Positions 41,367-50,652 of a DNA stretch of 64,000 nt are shown here, one piece after another. Below the pieces are notes generated by a model. That model was not told where the DNA came from. It ran no database searches and saw only the letters and a program-made list of their open reading frames with translations. Within the stretch, counting starts at the first letter, position 1, and each line of letters opens with the position of its first letter. This stretch comes from Asaia sp037151935 (GTDB lineage Bacteria; Pseudomonadota; Alphaproteobacteria; Acetobacterales; Acetobacteraceae), in assembly GCF_051628905.1 (NCBI RefSeq), contig NZ_CP157575.1, positions 2,232,001-2,296,000 of the forward strand, read 5' to 3'. Both the position numbers and the translations under genes were made by a program.

Positions 41367-42797
41367 TTACTTCATGCTTGAGGACAGGATGGGCGGTGCG
41401 AGCCAGCGCTGTGCCATCGCGGGGTCGGCAGAGAAGCGCGGTGCGAGGCTCTTGAGCGATGTCACACTGAGCGGTTCCGGCGGTTGAAACGAGATCGTTA
41501 CGCTGTGACCGGAGGGCGCGAGCATGAAGGCGGGCACGGCATCCAGCCCCGGGGCTTTCTGGGTAAGAAGCGCGAGAGGCAGAGTCAGCGTGCTTTTGAA
41601 CTGAGCCAGAGGCTGGTTGCGCATCGCAGCAAAGCGGCTGAGTAGATCGTCGAGATTGGAGGCGTCGTCGCGATAGGTCATGTTCAGCGAAAGGAGCGAT
41701 GGCTCATGTTTCTGATCGGGCGCGCTGGCGTTCTGCATGTTCATGGACCATTCGAAACCGAAAGATCGGGGCGTTTCACCCTTGACGGTGGTGGCGGCGA
41801 GATCGGTCCTGGTGTCGATCGTTCCATGATGCGTGATCTTGTCGATATGAATGCCATCGGGAAGGAACGGCGCAAGCGGGTAGGGGGAGGAAAAGGTGAT
41901 GACCGTATGATCGAGGGTCGCTTCGCCCAATCGTTTGTCGCCCTCTTTCCACTGTCGACTCGACAACGCCTCGGTCTTGAAATGAACGCCGATGAGCGTG
42001 AACCCGACGTTTTTGCCCTCGGATCTGCTGGGTATCTCTGAAAAATCCCCATGCGGCCCCAGTGGCATCACCTTGCCGGGGTCTGACTGTCGAGACAGAT
42101 CCTCCGCCCAGGCGACGATACGGGCATAACGGACGCCGCTCTCATGCAGATCCTCGAGATCGAACCCTAGTTGCGCGGCCGGAAGCTTGAAGAGATCGTG
42201 CAGTTTCTGCGCCGGGAGACTATCGCTGGCGCAGACGAAATGAGCCTCATGCATCGTTGCCGCATTGCCGTCGTCATGGCCGAAATTCTCAAGCGCAGCA
42301 CCGGAGAGAGTCGCTGAACAATGGTCGGGGGTGCCGAGGGCGAGGCCACGGATTTGACCATGATGGAAATGGATTTGCGAGAGAGGGGGCAGCTCGCTGA
42401 AATTATGCTTTTCCCGGGTGACCGGGGGCAGGAGGAGCTTGTTGAGCGTGAGCTCGCCGATCTTGCCGCTTACAGGGCCAGCGAGCGTGATGCTTTCCGC
42501 GTGTATTTTCGAAAAGCTCAGCCCTGTGGTCAGATAGCCGCTCGGGTTGTTGACGGTCAGCAGCCTTGCCGTAAGCGTCACATCGCCTCTGATGAAGCGC
42601 GCATTATCGAAGCCGGCGCCACGCGCGAAGAAGCGCGGATAGGCGCGATCATATTCGAACCGTGCATCTGGCGGAAGGTTGGCGCGGAAGCTGGCCAGGG
42701 CGCGCTGCAGCTCGGCTTTGGATTCGTGGCGCACACCGATAGCGCCCAACCCGACAACAACGAGGCATAGGCCTGCAACCAGTAAAGGTCTCTTCAC
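41367..42797 (-). CDS. Membrane-anchored protein of unknown function (possibly DUF2125/DUF945-like)
   Basis: A 476-residue protein with one N-terminal transmembrane or signal segment (PLLVAGLCLVVVGLGAIGV). The long remainder is made of repeated strand-like units: FEYDRAYPRFFARGAGFDNARFIRG, LNKLLLPPV, IHIDKITHHGTIDTRTD, FEWSMNMQNASAP, SLLSLNMTYRDDASNLDDLLSRFAAM. This resembles periplasmic beta-rich families such as DUF945/DUF2125/AsmA-like proteins, but I cannot assign it. Two cysteines (PDHCSATLSG, HFVCASDS) could form a disulfide. The next gene starts 2 bp after its stop, so it heads a three-gene operon. Confidence 0.65.
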   Translation of the reverse strand: MKRPLLVAGLCLVVVGLGAIGVRHESKAELQRALASFRANLPPDARFEYDRAYPRFFARGAGFDNARFIRGDVTLTARLLTVNNPSGYLTTGLSFSKIHAESITLAGPVSGKIGELTLNKLLLPPVTREKHNFSELPPLSQIHFHHGQIRGLALGTPDHCSATLSGAALENFGHDDGNAATMHEAHFVCASDSLPAQKLHDLFKLPAAQLGFDLEDLHESGVRYARIVAWAEDLSRQSDPGKVMPLGPHGDFSEIPSRSEGKNVGFTLIGVHFKTEALSSRQWKEGDKRLGEATLDHTVITFSSPYPLAPFLPDGIHIDKITHHGTIDTRTDLAATTVKGETPRSFGFEWSMNMQNASAPDQKHEPSLLSLNMTYRDDASNLDDLLSRFAAMRNQPLAQFKSTLTLPLALLTQKAPGLDAVPAFMLAPSGHSVTISFQPPEPLSVTSLKSLAPRFSADPAMAQRWLAPPILSSSMK

Positions 42798-42885
42798 GTC
42801 AGATCATCCCCAAAAATACCGCTCCAACAGACAGGGTGCATGTTAGTCCGGCTTTGCAACAGGAACAATATTGTGATTTTTTATG

Positions 42886-42901
42886 CGGTATCATGATACC
42901 G
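42886..42901. promoter_or_regulatory. Perfect 16-bp palindrome upstream of rplM (candidate operator)
   Basis: CGGTATCATGATACCG is fully palindromic. It lies 131 bp before rplM and 89 bp before the divergent envelope-protein gene start at 42797. A second, 10-bp palindrome ACAATATTGT is at 42865-42874. Both lie in an AT-rich divergent promoter region. Confidence 0.45.
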
Positions 42902-43031
42902 ATATAGAAAAAATGGCTGATTTCCGCCATTTTCTGCTGATCGCGATGCGCCGAAAAAGCTTGACCTTCGGGCCGTGGCGTCTCATAAGGCGCCCCCAAT
43001 ACCAACACATGTTGCTGGATCAGTCCGAACC

Positions 43032-43508
43032 ATGAAGACCACACTTTCGTTGAAGCCTGCAGAGGTGACGAAAGGCTGGACCCTGATCGACGCCGAAGGG
43101 CTCGTTCTTGGCCGCCTCGCCACCATCATTGCGACCCGCCTGCGCGGCAAGCACAAGCCCCAGTACACCCCGCATGTCGATTGCGGCGACAACATCGTCG
43201 TTATCAACGCCGAGAAGATCGTCCTGACCGGCAACAAGGTGGGCCAGAAGCTGTTCCACTACCACACGGGTCATCCCGGTGGCATCAAGGAGCGCACCAT
43301 CACGCAGCGCCTCGAGGGCAAGAACCCCGGCAGTGTGATCGAGAAGGCTGTCGAGCGTATGATCACGCGCGGCCCGCTTCAGCGCGCCCAGATGAAGCAC
43401 CTGTACGTCTATGCCGGTGACAAACACCCGCATGAAGGCCAGCAGCCGGTGAAGCTGGATGTTGCGTCCATGAACCGCAAGAACACCCTCAACGTGATCG
43501 AGGCCTGA
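43032..43508 (+). CDS. rplM: 50S ribosomal protein L13
   Basis: A 158-residue L13. Signatures: [68 protein letters not shown], and the C-terminal [30 protein letters not shown]. It binds 23S rRNA domain II and is an early assembly protein. The ATG at 43032 gives the conventional N-terminus ([12 protein letters not shown]). It forms the standard rplM-rpsI operon, with rpsI starting 5 bp later. Confidence 0.97.
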
Positions 43509-43513
43509 GAGAT

Positions 43514-43999
43514 ATGTCTGAAACTCAAGAGCGCACGGGTACGCTTCAGGACCTCGCCGGTATCGCTCCTGCCACGCAGGCTGGCCCGGTTCACGAAGTC
43601 AAGCGCGATGCACAGGGCCGTTCCTATGCAACGGGCCGTCGTAAGGACGCAACGGCACGCGTCTGGATCAAGCCGGGCAAGGGCGACATCATTGTCAATG
43701 GCCGTCCGGTCACGACCTATTTCGCTCGTCCGGTTCTGCGCATGCTGATCACGCAGCCTTTCCTGCTGACGGATCGCTACAACCAGTTCGACGTGTATTG
43801 CACGGTCAAGGGCGGCGGTCTGTCCGGTCAGGCTGGCGCAGTGCGTCATGGTATTTCGCGTGCCCTGACCCATTACGATCCCGCTCTGCGCGGTATCCTG
43901 AAGGTTGCAGGCTTCCTGACCCGCGATAGCCGCGTCGTCGAGCGCAAGAAGTACGGTCGCGCCAAGGCACGTCGTTCCTTCCAGTTCTCCAAGCGCTGA
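43514..43999 (+). CDS. rpsI: 30S ribosomal protein S9
   Basis: A 161-residue S9. The N-terminal 35 residues (SETQERTGTLQDLAGIAPATQ) are an extension of the sort seen in Alphaproteobacteria. The conserved body runs YATGRRKDATARVWIKPGKGDIIVNGRPVTTYF, then VKGGGLSGQAGAVRHGISRAL and the C-terminal DSRVVERKKYGRAKARRSFQFSKR tail, whose final SKR reaches the P-site tRNA. It is followed by a strong intrinsic terminator. Confidence 0.97.
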   Translation: MSETQERTGTLQDLAGIAPATQAGPVHEVKRDAQGRSYATGRRKDATARVWIKPGKGDIIVNGRPVTTYFARPVLRMLITQPFLLTDRYNQFDVYCTVKGGGLSGQAGAVRHGISRALTHYDPALRGILKVAGFLTRDSRVVERKKYGRAKARRSFQFSKR

Positions 44000-44466
44000 T
44001 TTCTGCTGGGGCCTCTGGCCTCCGCGGGAATCCATGCTGTCAAAAAACCCGCCTTCGCAAGAAGGCGGGTTTTTTTATTTCATCGAGTTGTTTTTCTATT
44101 CCAAAAGCGGACATGCGTTATATTTGATCACGTAATTGCGATCTGAAGTTTTCGGGCTCCACAAGAATTGGTTTCAAAGCCTCTGGAAGCTTCGATAGGG
44201 GACGGAGCTCGTAATGTATCGAATTTCGGTTCAGAGGTATGAACCTAAATTCGATTGTTCGTATTCCCATCAGGATTATAGAGAAATCATCAATCATCGT
44301 TAACCAACACTAATGATCGGCATAGAAAAAGGTCTAGAAAGTTGTTTCGGATATAATCTGATTCTACGGAAATGCCCGGATCTGGTTGATTTGAATGCGG
44401 AGGTTATGCGACCCCTTTCACACAGTCTCCGAGAGCGGAATAGATTTTTCTCGCTGCGGATAATGG
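44000..44466 (+). other. AT-rich region between rpsI and the AIDA/Hint gene
   Basis: The first part carries the rpsI terminator. From about 44079 to 44460 the base composition becomes AT-rich, unlike the ribosomal operon. It should contain the promoter of the surface-protein gene. A reading frame at 44313-44564 has no family resemblance and overlaps the next gene, so I do not call it. No tRNA, riboswitch or IS end is recognised. Confidence 0.45.
44047..44077 (+). terminator. Intrinsic terminator of rplM-rpsI
   Basis: ACCCGCCTTC-GCAA-GAAGGCGGGT, a perfect 10-bp stem with a GNRA tetraloop followed by seven T. It starts 48 bp past the rpsI stop. Confidence 0.95.
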
Positions 44467-47400
44467 ATGAGAAGCCGAGTTATGACGACGTCGATCAGTG
44501 GTGTCTGGAGCGCAGTTCTTCTAAACGGAAAAACCGTTTATCAAAGCGGCGCATCCGTCATTGATGGGCCGGTTTCGTTAGTGGGAACTTCCCCCCTTCT
44601 TTACGTCACAAGTGGCGCCATTGTTGCCGGCCTCACGTCTCCTATGTCGTCCTGGACGGCTCAGTGGGGAAGCGCGATTATTCAAAGTGGTGGGACCTTG
44701 CAGGACTCCGCACTTCAGAGTGTCGTAGCCATAGTCAGTTCAGGGGGGGTGCTGACAGGTAATACGCTCAATCATACTGGCGACAAGATAGCCGCAGGCG
44801 GGACTGTCACCAATAACGTCAAATATAATGGCGGTGACCTCACGGCAGGACAGGGCGCGCAAATAGGTAATTTGTCGATCAGTCAGGGAAGCTCCCTTCT
44901 GAGTGGCGCGCTGTGGTCGGGTGGAACCGTACAATCGGGCGGTATCGTCAGCGCGACGAGCGGCAGTCTTGTGAAGGATGCGGTTGTCTCCAGTGGGGGG
45001 CAGGTTCAGGTATTGTCAGGCAGTACTGCCCAGCGTGTCCTGACATCGGGAACAGGGTTGGGCAATGCCGGTAATGGGATTCAGGGATCTCTGATTCTGA
45101 GCGCTGGGGGCAGCAGTCTCGATGCGGTAATCCAGGGAGGCTATATGGCCGTGCAGGGCGCCGGAGCGCTCTCACAGAATGCCTACGTCACCTCGAATGG
45201 TTGGCAGGATGTCGGTTCGAACAATAATGGTGCAACAGGTGGTGGCACCGCATCTTCAACGACCCTGATCAGTGGTGGCGCACAGTTCATCAAGGGTGGT
45301 GCGGCGGTGAATACGCTTGTCTCGTCGGGGGGTATGCAGGAAGTTGCTGCTGCAGGTACGGCTTTTGGCGGTACCGTTTTTTCCGGCGGCCTACTTCAGA
45401 TCGATGCTGGTGGTACCGGCGTCAATAATATCGTTCTTGCTGGCGGTCAGGCTGATGTTCGAGGGGTTGCGCAAGCGTCCAACGGCTTGGCATCGGGCCT
45501 CGCCGTGCAAAACGGCGGCTCTGCGGTCAGTTTGAGCGGCGGTACGCTCCGCAATCTTTCTTTTCTCAGCGGAGCCAGAGGCATTGTTTCGTCGGGCGGC
45601 TCGATCAGTCAATCGGTTATCTCGCTTGGAGGTCAGGCGCGGATATTTTCGGGTGGAACCGCGTCCAGTTTAACCGCGATCGGCGCAGGGTGGTGGAACT
45701 TCAGTGCCGGTGCTGTTCTGGTTGGGTCGGGCGGTACGGCTTTCAACACGGTCCTGTCGGGTGCTTATCAGGCGGTACAGGGGCAGGGCGCGTATACGGA
45801 AAATACGCTGGTCACCAATAGCGGCTGGCAGGATGTCGGTCTGAATTCGTTTGATGGCCTGTATGGCGGTGGCGTCGCCTCAGGCTCAACGCTTGTCAGC
45901 GGTGGCAAGCAGTTCGTCAGCGGCGGTACGGCCTGGACGACGATCGTTTCTGCAGGCGGTACGCAGTCTGTCATGCCGAGAGGCATGACGTCTGGCTCCA
46001 TCATCGCGTCAGGTGGCACGATGGCTGTGCTTTCGGGTGGCACGGCTTTCAACGCCAGTGCGGCGAGCGGGGCAATAGCGACTGTCTCGCAGGGTGGTAC
46101 GGCAGTCGCATCCGGTGGCGTTGCGTCCGGGGTCAGCATTCTGAGCGATGGCTCTGCCTTGAGCCTCAGCGGCGGTCAGATTACCGGCTTCACGGTGCAG
46201 GGAGGGGGGCAGGCTGTAGTTTCCGGCGGCGGAACGATGAGTAACAGCTTTCTCTGGCTTGGAGGGCAGGCGCGGATACTGTCGGGCGGTACAGCGTCCC
46301 AGCTAAGGGCCATCGGTAACGGCTGGTGGGGTACGGGCGCCGGTGCTGTTCTGGTTGGGTCGGGCGGTACGGCGTTCAACACGGTCCTGTCGGGTGCCTA
46401 TCAGGCGGTACAGGGGCAGGGCGCGTATACGGAAAATACGCTGGTCACCAATAGCGGCTGGCAGGATGTCGGTCTGAATTCGTTTGATGGCCTGTATGGC
46501 GGTGGCGTCGCCTCAGGCTCAACGCTTGTCAGCGGTGGCAAGCAGTTCGTCAGCGGCGGTACGGCCTGGACGACGATCGTTTCTGCAGGCGGTACGCAGT
46601 CTGTCATGCTGAGAGGCATGACCTCTGGCTCCATCATCGCGTCAGGTGGCACGATGGCTGTGCTTTCGGGTGGCACGGCTTTCAACGCCAGTGCGGCGAG
46701 CGGGGCAATGGCGACTGTCTCGCAGGGTGGTACGGCAGTAGCATCCGGTGGCGTTGCGTCCGGGGTCAGCATTCTGAACGGTGGCTCTGCCCTGAGCATC
46801 AGCGGCGGTCAGATTACGGACTTCACGGTGCAGGGAGGGGGGCAGGCTGTAGTTTCCGGCGGCGGAACGATGAGCAACAGCTTTCTCTGGCTTGGAGGCC
46901 AGGCGCGGATATTGTCGGGCGGTACAGCGTCCCAGCTAAGGGCCATTGGTAACGGCTGGTGGGGTACGGGCGCCGGTGCTGTTCTGGTTGGGTCGGGCGG
47001 TACGGCGTTCAACACGGTCCTGTCGGGTGCCTATCAGGCGGTACAGGGGCAGGGCGCGTATACGGAAAATACGCTGGTCACCAATAGCGGCTGGCAGGAT
47101 GTCGGTCTGAATTCGTTTGATGGCCTGTATGGCGGTGGCGTCGCCTCGGGCTCAACGCTCATCAGCGGTGGCAAGCAGTTCGTCAGCGGCGGTACGGCCG
47201 TTACAACGGTCATATCTTCTGGTGGAACGCAAACCGCCATGCTTGGCGGTGTTGTGTCCAGCTCCGTTGTCTCGTCTGCAGGGCTCATGACTGTTCTTTC
47301 AGGCGGCACCGCATATGGCGCCAGCGCAGTGAGTGGAGGTCGCGTCTCGATCGCTGACGGCGGTATCCTCTCCGGGGGAATAATTGCCTCTGGAGCCACC

Positions 47401-48921
47401 CTGAGTGGGGCAGCAGGAGCCCTATGGACGGGAAATATCAAGGTAGGTGGTGCTATCTCAGGGGGGAGTATCGTCTCTCAGGGAATCACGGAAATCCTGT
47501 CAGGGGGAAGCGCACGCGATCTCTTCGTCGCATCGGGAGGTACTCTGCAAATCGATGCCGGGGGCACACTCGTCGGTCTGGCAAACCTCGCAGCAGGCGG
47601 TAACGCGACGTTGGATGGGACTGCCGGGGGAACTGTTAATCTTGGAGGACAGGGATTCAGCCGCCTGACCCTCACAGGAACGACCAGCCCGAATTCGATT
47701 ATATCCGGCTTTAACGGGACATCGCCCGGTTCTTCGGATCAGATCGTACTGCGCGACGTCCCGAAAGCGGATATCGTTGGTGTTAAGTATCCCGATGCCG
47801 ATCATGTAGAGTTTCGGCTGACCGGAGATCGCTCTCTCGTCCTGAACATCAAAGGCGTGGGAAAGTACGGCTTCGATTTGACTGCGGGACTGGATAATTC
47901 CACTGTTTTTTCAGTCTGTTTTCTCCATGGCACCATGATCCGCACACCGGATGGAGAGCGCGCTGTTGAGACATTATCAGCCGGTGATCTGGTCCATGTC
48001 TACCACCGCGGTCGCGTGGAGACACAGCGCGTCATCTGGGTGGGAAACCGCTCAGTCGAGGAAAATGACAGCGCCAATTACGATGTCACGGACTATCCGG
48101 TCAGAATCGAGGCAGGTGCCTTCGGTGTTGGAATGCCTTACAAGGACCTGCTGGTTACCCCGGAACATTGCATTTTCATAGCAGGTAATCTTGTGCCGGT
48201 GCGCATGCTCGTTAACGGTGGATCGATACGACACGATGTGAGCCTGAGTATTTATAAATATTACCACTTGGAAACGGAAACCCATTCGGTTCTGATGGCG
48301 GATGGTCTGCTTTGCGAGAGCTATCTGGATTCCGGTAATCGGTATGATCTGACGACAGCGTCTCATACAGTCGAGCATACGCTTGCCAGCACGGACAGCG
48401 ATGGTCGCAGAACGATGGCTGCGCCTCTCTGTGTATCCCGGTCTTTTGTAGAGCCGATCTGGACGGACCTAAATCGCCGGGACGAGGAGGGTGGCAAGGC
48501 CGACCGAGGGCACAGCCTCGATCCCGAGGTGCATCTTTCCTCGGAAGATGGATATGTCATGACCCCAGTCCGAGTGGTCGGAGACCGCTACATATTCCGG
48601 ATTCCCGGGCATTTAGGGGCTGTCTATCTCTGCTCCCGGTCATCGCGCCCGAGCGACGTAATTGGGCCTTATATAGACGATCGTCGCAGACTCGGCGTTT
48701 TGGTCGGCGCTGTAACACTTTACGATCCGCGCTCCACAGTGGAGATAGATGTTCGTGACTTCTTGCACTCGGCGCGTGGGTGGTACGGTCCGGAAGGAAG
48801 TCAGCGTCGATGGACCAGCGGAAAAGCCTTTTTGCCACTGACCAAGCTTGAAGAGCGGAGTGCGCGTATTCTTGCGGTGCAAATTGTTGCTGGCGGTCCT
48901 TATGGTACCGAACTGACTTGA
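44467..48921 (+). CDS. Giant AIDA-repeat surface-type protein with C-terminal Hint domain
   Basis: A 1484-residue protein. Residues about 1-1100 are a beta-solenoid of AIDA/Ag43-like repeats (SGGTAFNTVLSG, SGGTMAVLSGGTAF and so on, about 19-20 residues each), Gly/Ser/Ala/Val-rich. They include 2.35 copies of a 211-residue block that is nearly identical at DNA level. A Hint (Hedgehog/intein) domain begins at C1151 (CFLHGTMIRTPDGERAVETLSAGDLV) and has the TPEH motif at 1231-1234. A further 170-residue tail follows. Neither a signal peptide nor an autotransporter barrel is visible. ATG 44482 (MTTSISGVW) is a plausible alternative start. Adhesion or self-processing is inferred from the domains. 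Confidence 0.85.
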   Translation: MRSRVMTTSISGVWSAVLLNGKTVYQSGASVIDGPVSLVGTSPLLYVTSGAIVAGLTSPMSSWTAQWGSAIIQSGGTLQDSALQSVVAIVSSGGVLTGNTLNHTGDKIAAGGTVTNNVKYNGGDLTAGQGAQIGNLSISQGSSLLSGALWSGGTVQSGGIVSATSGSLVKDAVVSSGGQVQVLSGSTAQRVLTSGTGLGNAGNGIQGSLILSAGGSSLDAVIQGGYMAVQGAGALSQNAYVTSNGWQDVGSNNNGATGGGTASSTTLISGGAQFIKGGAAVNTLVSSGGMQEVAAAGTAFGGTVFSGGLLQIDAGGTGVNNIVLAGGQADVRGVAQASNGLASGLAVQNGGSAVSLSGGTLRNLSFLSGARGIVSSGGSISQSVISLGGQARIFSGGTASSLTAIGAGWWNFSAGAVLVGSGGTAFNTVLSGAYQAVQGQGAYTENTLVTNSGWQDVGLNSFDGLYGGGVASGSTLVSGGKQFVSGGTAWTTIVSAGGTQSVMPRGMTSGSIIASGGTMAVLSGGTAFNASAASGAIATVSQGGTAVASGGVASGVSILSDGSALSLSGGQITGFTVQGGGQAVVSGGGTMSNSFLWLGGQARILSGGTASQLRAIGNGWWGTGAGAVLVGSGGTAFNTVLSGAYQAVQGQGAYTENTLVTNSGWQDVGLNSFDGLYGGGVASGSTLVSGGKQFVSGGTAWTTIVSAGGTQSVMLRGMTSGSIIASGGTMAVLSGGTAFNASAASGAMATVSQGGTAVASGGVASGVSILNGGSALSISGGQITDFTVQGGGQAVVSGGGTMSNSFLWLGGQARILSGGTASQLRAIGNGWWGTGAGAVLVGSGGTAFNTVLSGAYQAVQGQGAYTENTLVTNSGWQDVGLNSFDGLYGGGVASGSTLISGGKQFVSGGTAVTTVISSGGTQTAMLGGVVSSSVVSSAGLMTVLSGGTAYGASAVSGGRVSIADGGILSGGIIASGATLSGAAGALWTGNIKVGGAISGGSIVSQGITEILSGGSARDLFVASGGTLQIDAGGTLVGLANLAAGGNATLDGTAGGTVNLGGQGFSRLTLTGTTSPNSIISGFNGTSPGSSDQIVLRDVPKADIVGVKYPDADHVEFRLTGDRSLVLNIKGVGKYGFDLTAGLDNSTVFSVCFLHGTMIRTPDGERAVETLSAGDLVHVYHRGRVETQRVIWVGNRSVEENDSANYDVTDYPVRIEAGAFGVGMPYKDLLVTPEHCIFIAGNLVPVRMLVNGGSIRHDVSLSIYKYYHLETETHSVLMADGLLCESYLDSGNRYDLTTASHTVEHTLASTDSDGRRTMAAPLCVSRSFVEPIWTDLNRRDEEGGKADRGHSLDPEVHLSSEDGYVMTPVRVVGDRYIFRIPGHLGAVYLCSRSSRPSDVIGPYIDDRRRLGVLVGAVTLYDPRSTVEIDVRDFLHSARGWYGPEGSQRRWTSGKAFLPLTKLEERSARILAVQIVAGGPYGTELT
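45711..47197 (+). repeat. 633-bp tandem DNA repeat inside the AIDA/Hint gene (2.35 copies)
   Basis: The motif TGCTGTTCTGGTTGGGTCGG recurs at 45711, 46344 and 46977, a constant 633-bp (211-codon) period. Copies one and two differ by only scattered substitutions over their whole length; copy three runs to about 47197 and then diverges. The frame is kept. Recent duplication or gene conversion is implied. Confidence 0.92.
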
Positions 48922-48975
48922 GAGTCGCCGACGCAACTGCTCGAAGAAAGTGCTGCGCCCGCTTCCTGGCGACTC
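48922..48975 (+). terminator. Inverted repeat just after the AIDA/Hint gene
   Basis: GAGTCGCC (48922-48929) and GGCGACTC (48968-48975) begin directly at the stop codon of the preceding gene. The 38-nt loop and lack of a U-run make termination uncertain. The rest of the gap to 49174 shows no gene. Confidence 0.3.
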
Positions 48976-49174
48976 AACTGCGTGCCTGGCTCTAGCTGCC
49001 GTTTCGACACGGGAGAGGCGCCAGCTCGGCAGATACTCGATTATCTCAGGTGTTGCGGCATACATTCGCGTCACAACAGTGGTAAGACGCGTTGCTTCAG
49101 AATGTGCATAAAAAGGTAATTATTAAATACCACTTGCATCAAACTGGCATTATTTTCTTTGGAACAGAATCGTA

Positions 49175-50182
49175 ATGGAGCATGATCGCAAGGATGGTCA
49201 AATCGGGCCATGCTCGTCGCAGAGAATCGGGATGAATATCGAGGGTTTTGACATTGAATCGCATAGAGCGATGAAAAATATGAAGTTGAGATACTTCAGG
49301 GTTATTGAAGAAATATTCAATGCCCAGTCTCTCGTTGGAGCATCGTCGAGATTAAATCTCACGCCGACGGCTGTTTCAAAAGCTTGCCTGGAAGTCGAAA
49401 ATATATTGGGTGTGAAGTTATTTACGCGCTCCAATTCCGGGATGATGCCTACCGCAATATGTCAGTCGATCGTCGAGACCAGTCGCGTTATCAAGTCCGA
49501 ACTTGAGAAACTTGCTCACAAGGTAAATGAATACAAAGAGATAAGAACTGGAACCGTCAATGTAGGATTCCAGGCTCCTGCGCTTGAAAAGCAGATCATG
49601 CGAGGTATTGCCCAACTGAAAAAGAAAGACGAATCCCTGAAGATCAGAATTGTGTATCGCGAAAGACCTTATCTTCTGGATATGCTAGAAAGCGGAGATC
49701 TCGATTTTGCCTTCGTAGACTTTTTCCAGCTGAATAAAAACAAAAGCCTGAATAAAAGTGTTATGCATCGGGATAATTGTTTTGCAGCGTCACGTGAGTC
49801 TTCGACGTCGATTCCTGAATTACTCTCTGCGTGGAGTGAGAATCGTAAGAAGCTCTGGATCCTGCCTGTGAAAGGAGTGGCGTTGAGAGAGCGATTTGAA
49901 GCGACCTTATCTGCACGCGATCTACAGCTGCCCACGAATATTATAGAATATAATTCTTCTGTCGGTCTCGAAGATCTGTTTCTTTACACTAATGGATGGG
50001 GAATTTTACCATTCTATGCCATGCCAGTTGTTAGAAAATATGTTTCGATAAAGGAGCATTATGACTTGCTGGATGAAATGAATCTGGAGAGTGGTTTGAT
50101 ATGGATGAAAAATCACACACGTACACCTCACGTAGAGGACGCGATCAAGATGTTCGCTAATGGAATCTTGAGTGACAATTGA
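49175..50182 (+). CDS. Divergent LysR-like transcriptional regulator
   Basis: A 335-residue protein. The HTH region reads MKLRYFRVIEEIFNAQSLVGASSRLNLTPTAVSKACLEVENILGVKLFTRSNSGMMPT (about 36-94), a LysR-type winged helix. The effector domain is recognisable (GTVNVGFQAPALEKQIMRGIAQLKKKDESLKIRIVYRERPYLLDMLESGDLDFAFVDF) but weakly conserved. It has an N-terminal extension of about 30 residues; starts at 49232 (ATG) or nearer the HTH are possible. The gene is strongly AT-rich with many AAA/ATA codons, in contrast to its surroundings, which suggests horizontal acquisition. It could regulate the adjacent AIDA/Hint gene, but only proximity supports this. Confidence 0.8.
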   Translation: MEHDRKDGQIGPCSSQRIGMNIEGFDIESHRAMKNMKLRYFRVIEEIFNAQSLVGASSRLNLTPTAVSKACLEVENILGVKLFTRSNSGMMPTAICQSIVETSRVIKSELEKLAHKVNEYKEIRTGTVNVGFQAPALEKQIMRGIAQLKKKDESLKIRIVYRERPYLLDMLESGDLDFAFVDFFQLNKNKSLNKSVMHRDNCFAASRESSTSIPELLSAWSENRKKLWILPVKGVALRERFEATLSARDLQLPTNIIEYNSSVGLEDLFLYTNGWGILPFYAMPVVRKYVSIKEHYDLLDEMNLESGLIWMKNHTRTPHVEDAIKMFANGILSDN

Positions 50183-50652
50183 AAAATATAAATATTTTAT
50201 GTAAATTATATATAACGTGGTCAAAATAAATTATGATTTTGATCGATGAATTATAGGCGACACCCTTTGCCGTTTTAAGTTATCTCCTTAGTCTGGTAGT
50301 CGAAGTTTTCGATAGGGGATGAAGATCACAAACCGTGTCTGGAAAGCCATGCCCCGACCGTAGATTGCACCGAGGCTGCTGTTGGGTTTTGACGATAAGC
50401 TGAAGACGCTCATCAAGATGTCTGTCGCATACCTCGGCGGAGATGTACGTGACCTATGACTGACGGCGTAGGAGTTTTGGCTATGTGCTTCGCCCCGTAG
50501 GCTGCCCATGAATAAAGATAAGGGTTTGATCAGAGGGTTGAGGTCACTTTCCCTAAGACAAGATGGCCCGCTCTTTCGCAATCCTCTTTGATATCCTCAG
50601 TACGTAGCCTTGGATCGGACCGTGCGGTAGCGTTAGAGAATGAGGATAAAAA
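50183..50652. other. Gene-poor, apparently decayed stretch
   Basis: This gap holds no convincing gene. Its first 100 bp are very AT-rich. The minus-strand frame 50288-50581 (97 residues) is without recognisable motifs, and other frames are broken by stops. GATAGGGGATGAAG near 50310 resembles GATAGGGGACGGAG near 44195, on the far side of the AIDA/Hint gene; this may be chance or a shared remnant. Confidence 0.4.

Noticed and set aside
44313..44564. 83-codon frame overlapping the start of the AIDA/Hint gene
   Set aside because: No ribosome-binding site or family resemblance, and its 3' half is the AIDA gene in another frame.
45711..47197. Regular repeats that could be mistaken for a CRISPR or satellite array
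   Set aside because: The unit is 633 bp, in frame, and encodes AIDA-type repeats; there are no short direct repeats with unique spacers and no cas genes.
50288..50581. 97-codon minus-strand frame that might be a transposase remnant
   Set aside because: No DDE or other transposase motif, no terminal inverted repeats, no target duplication visible; reported only as a gene-poor gap.
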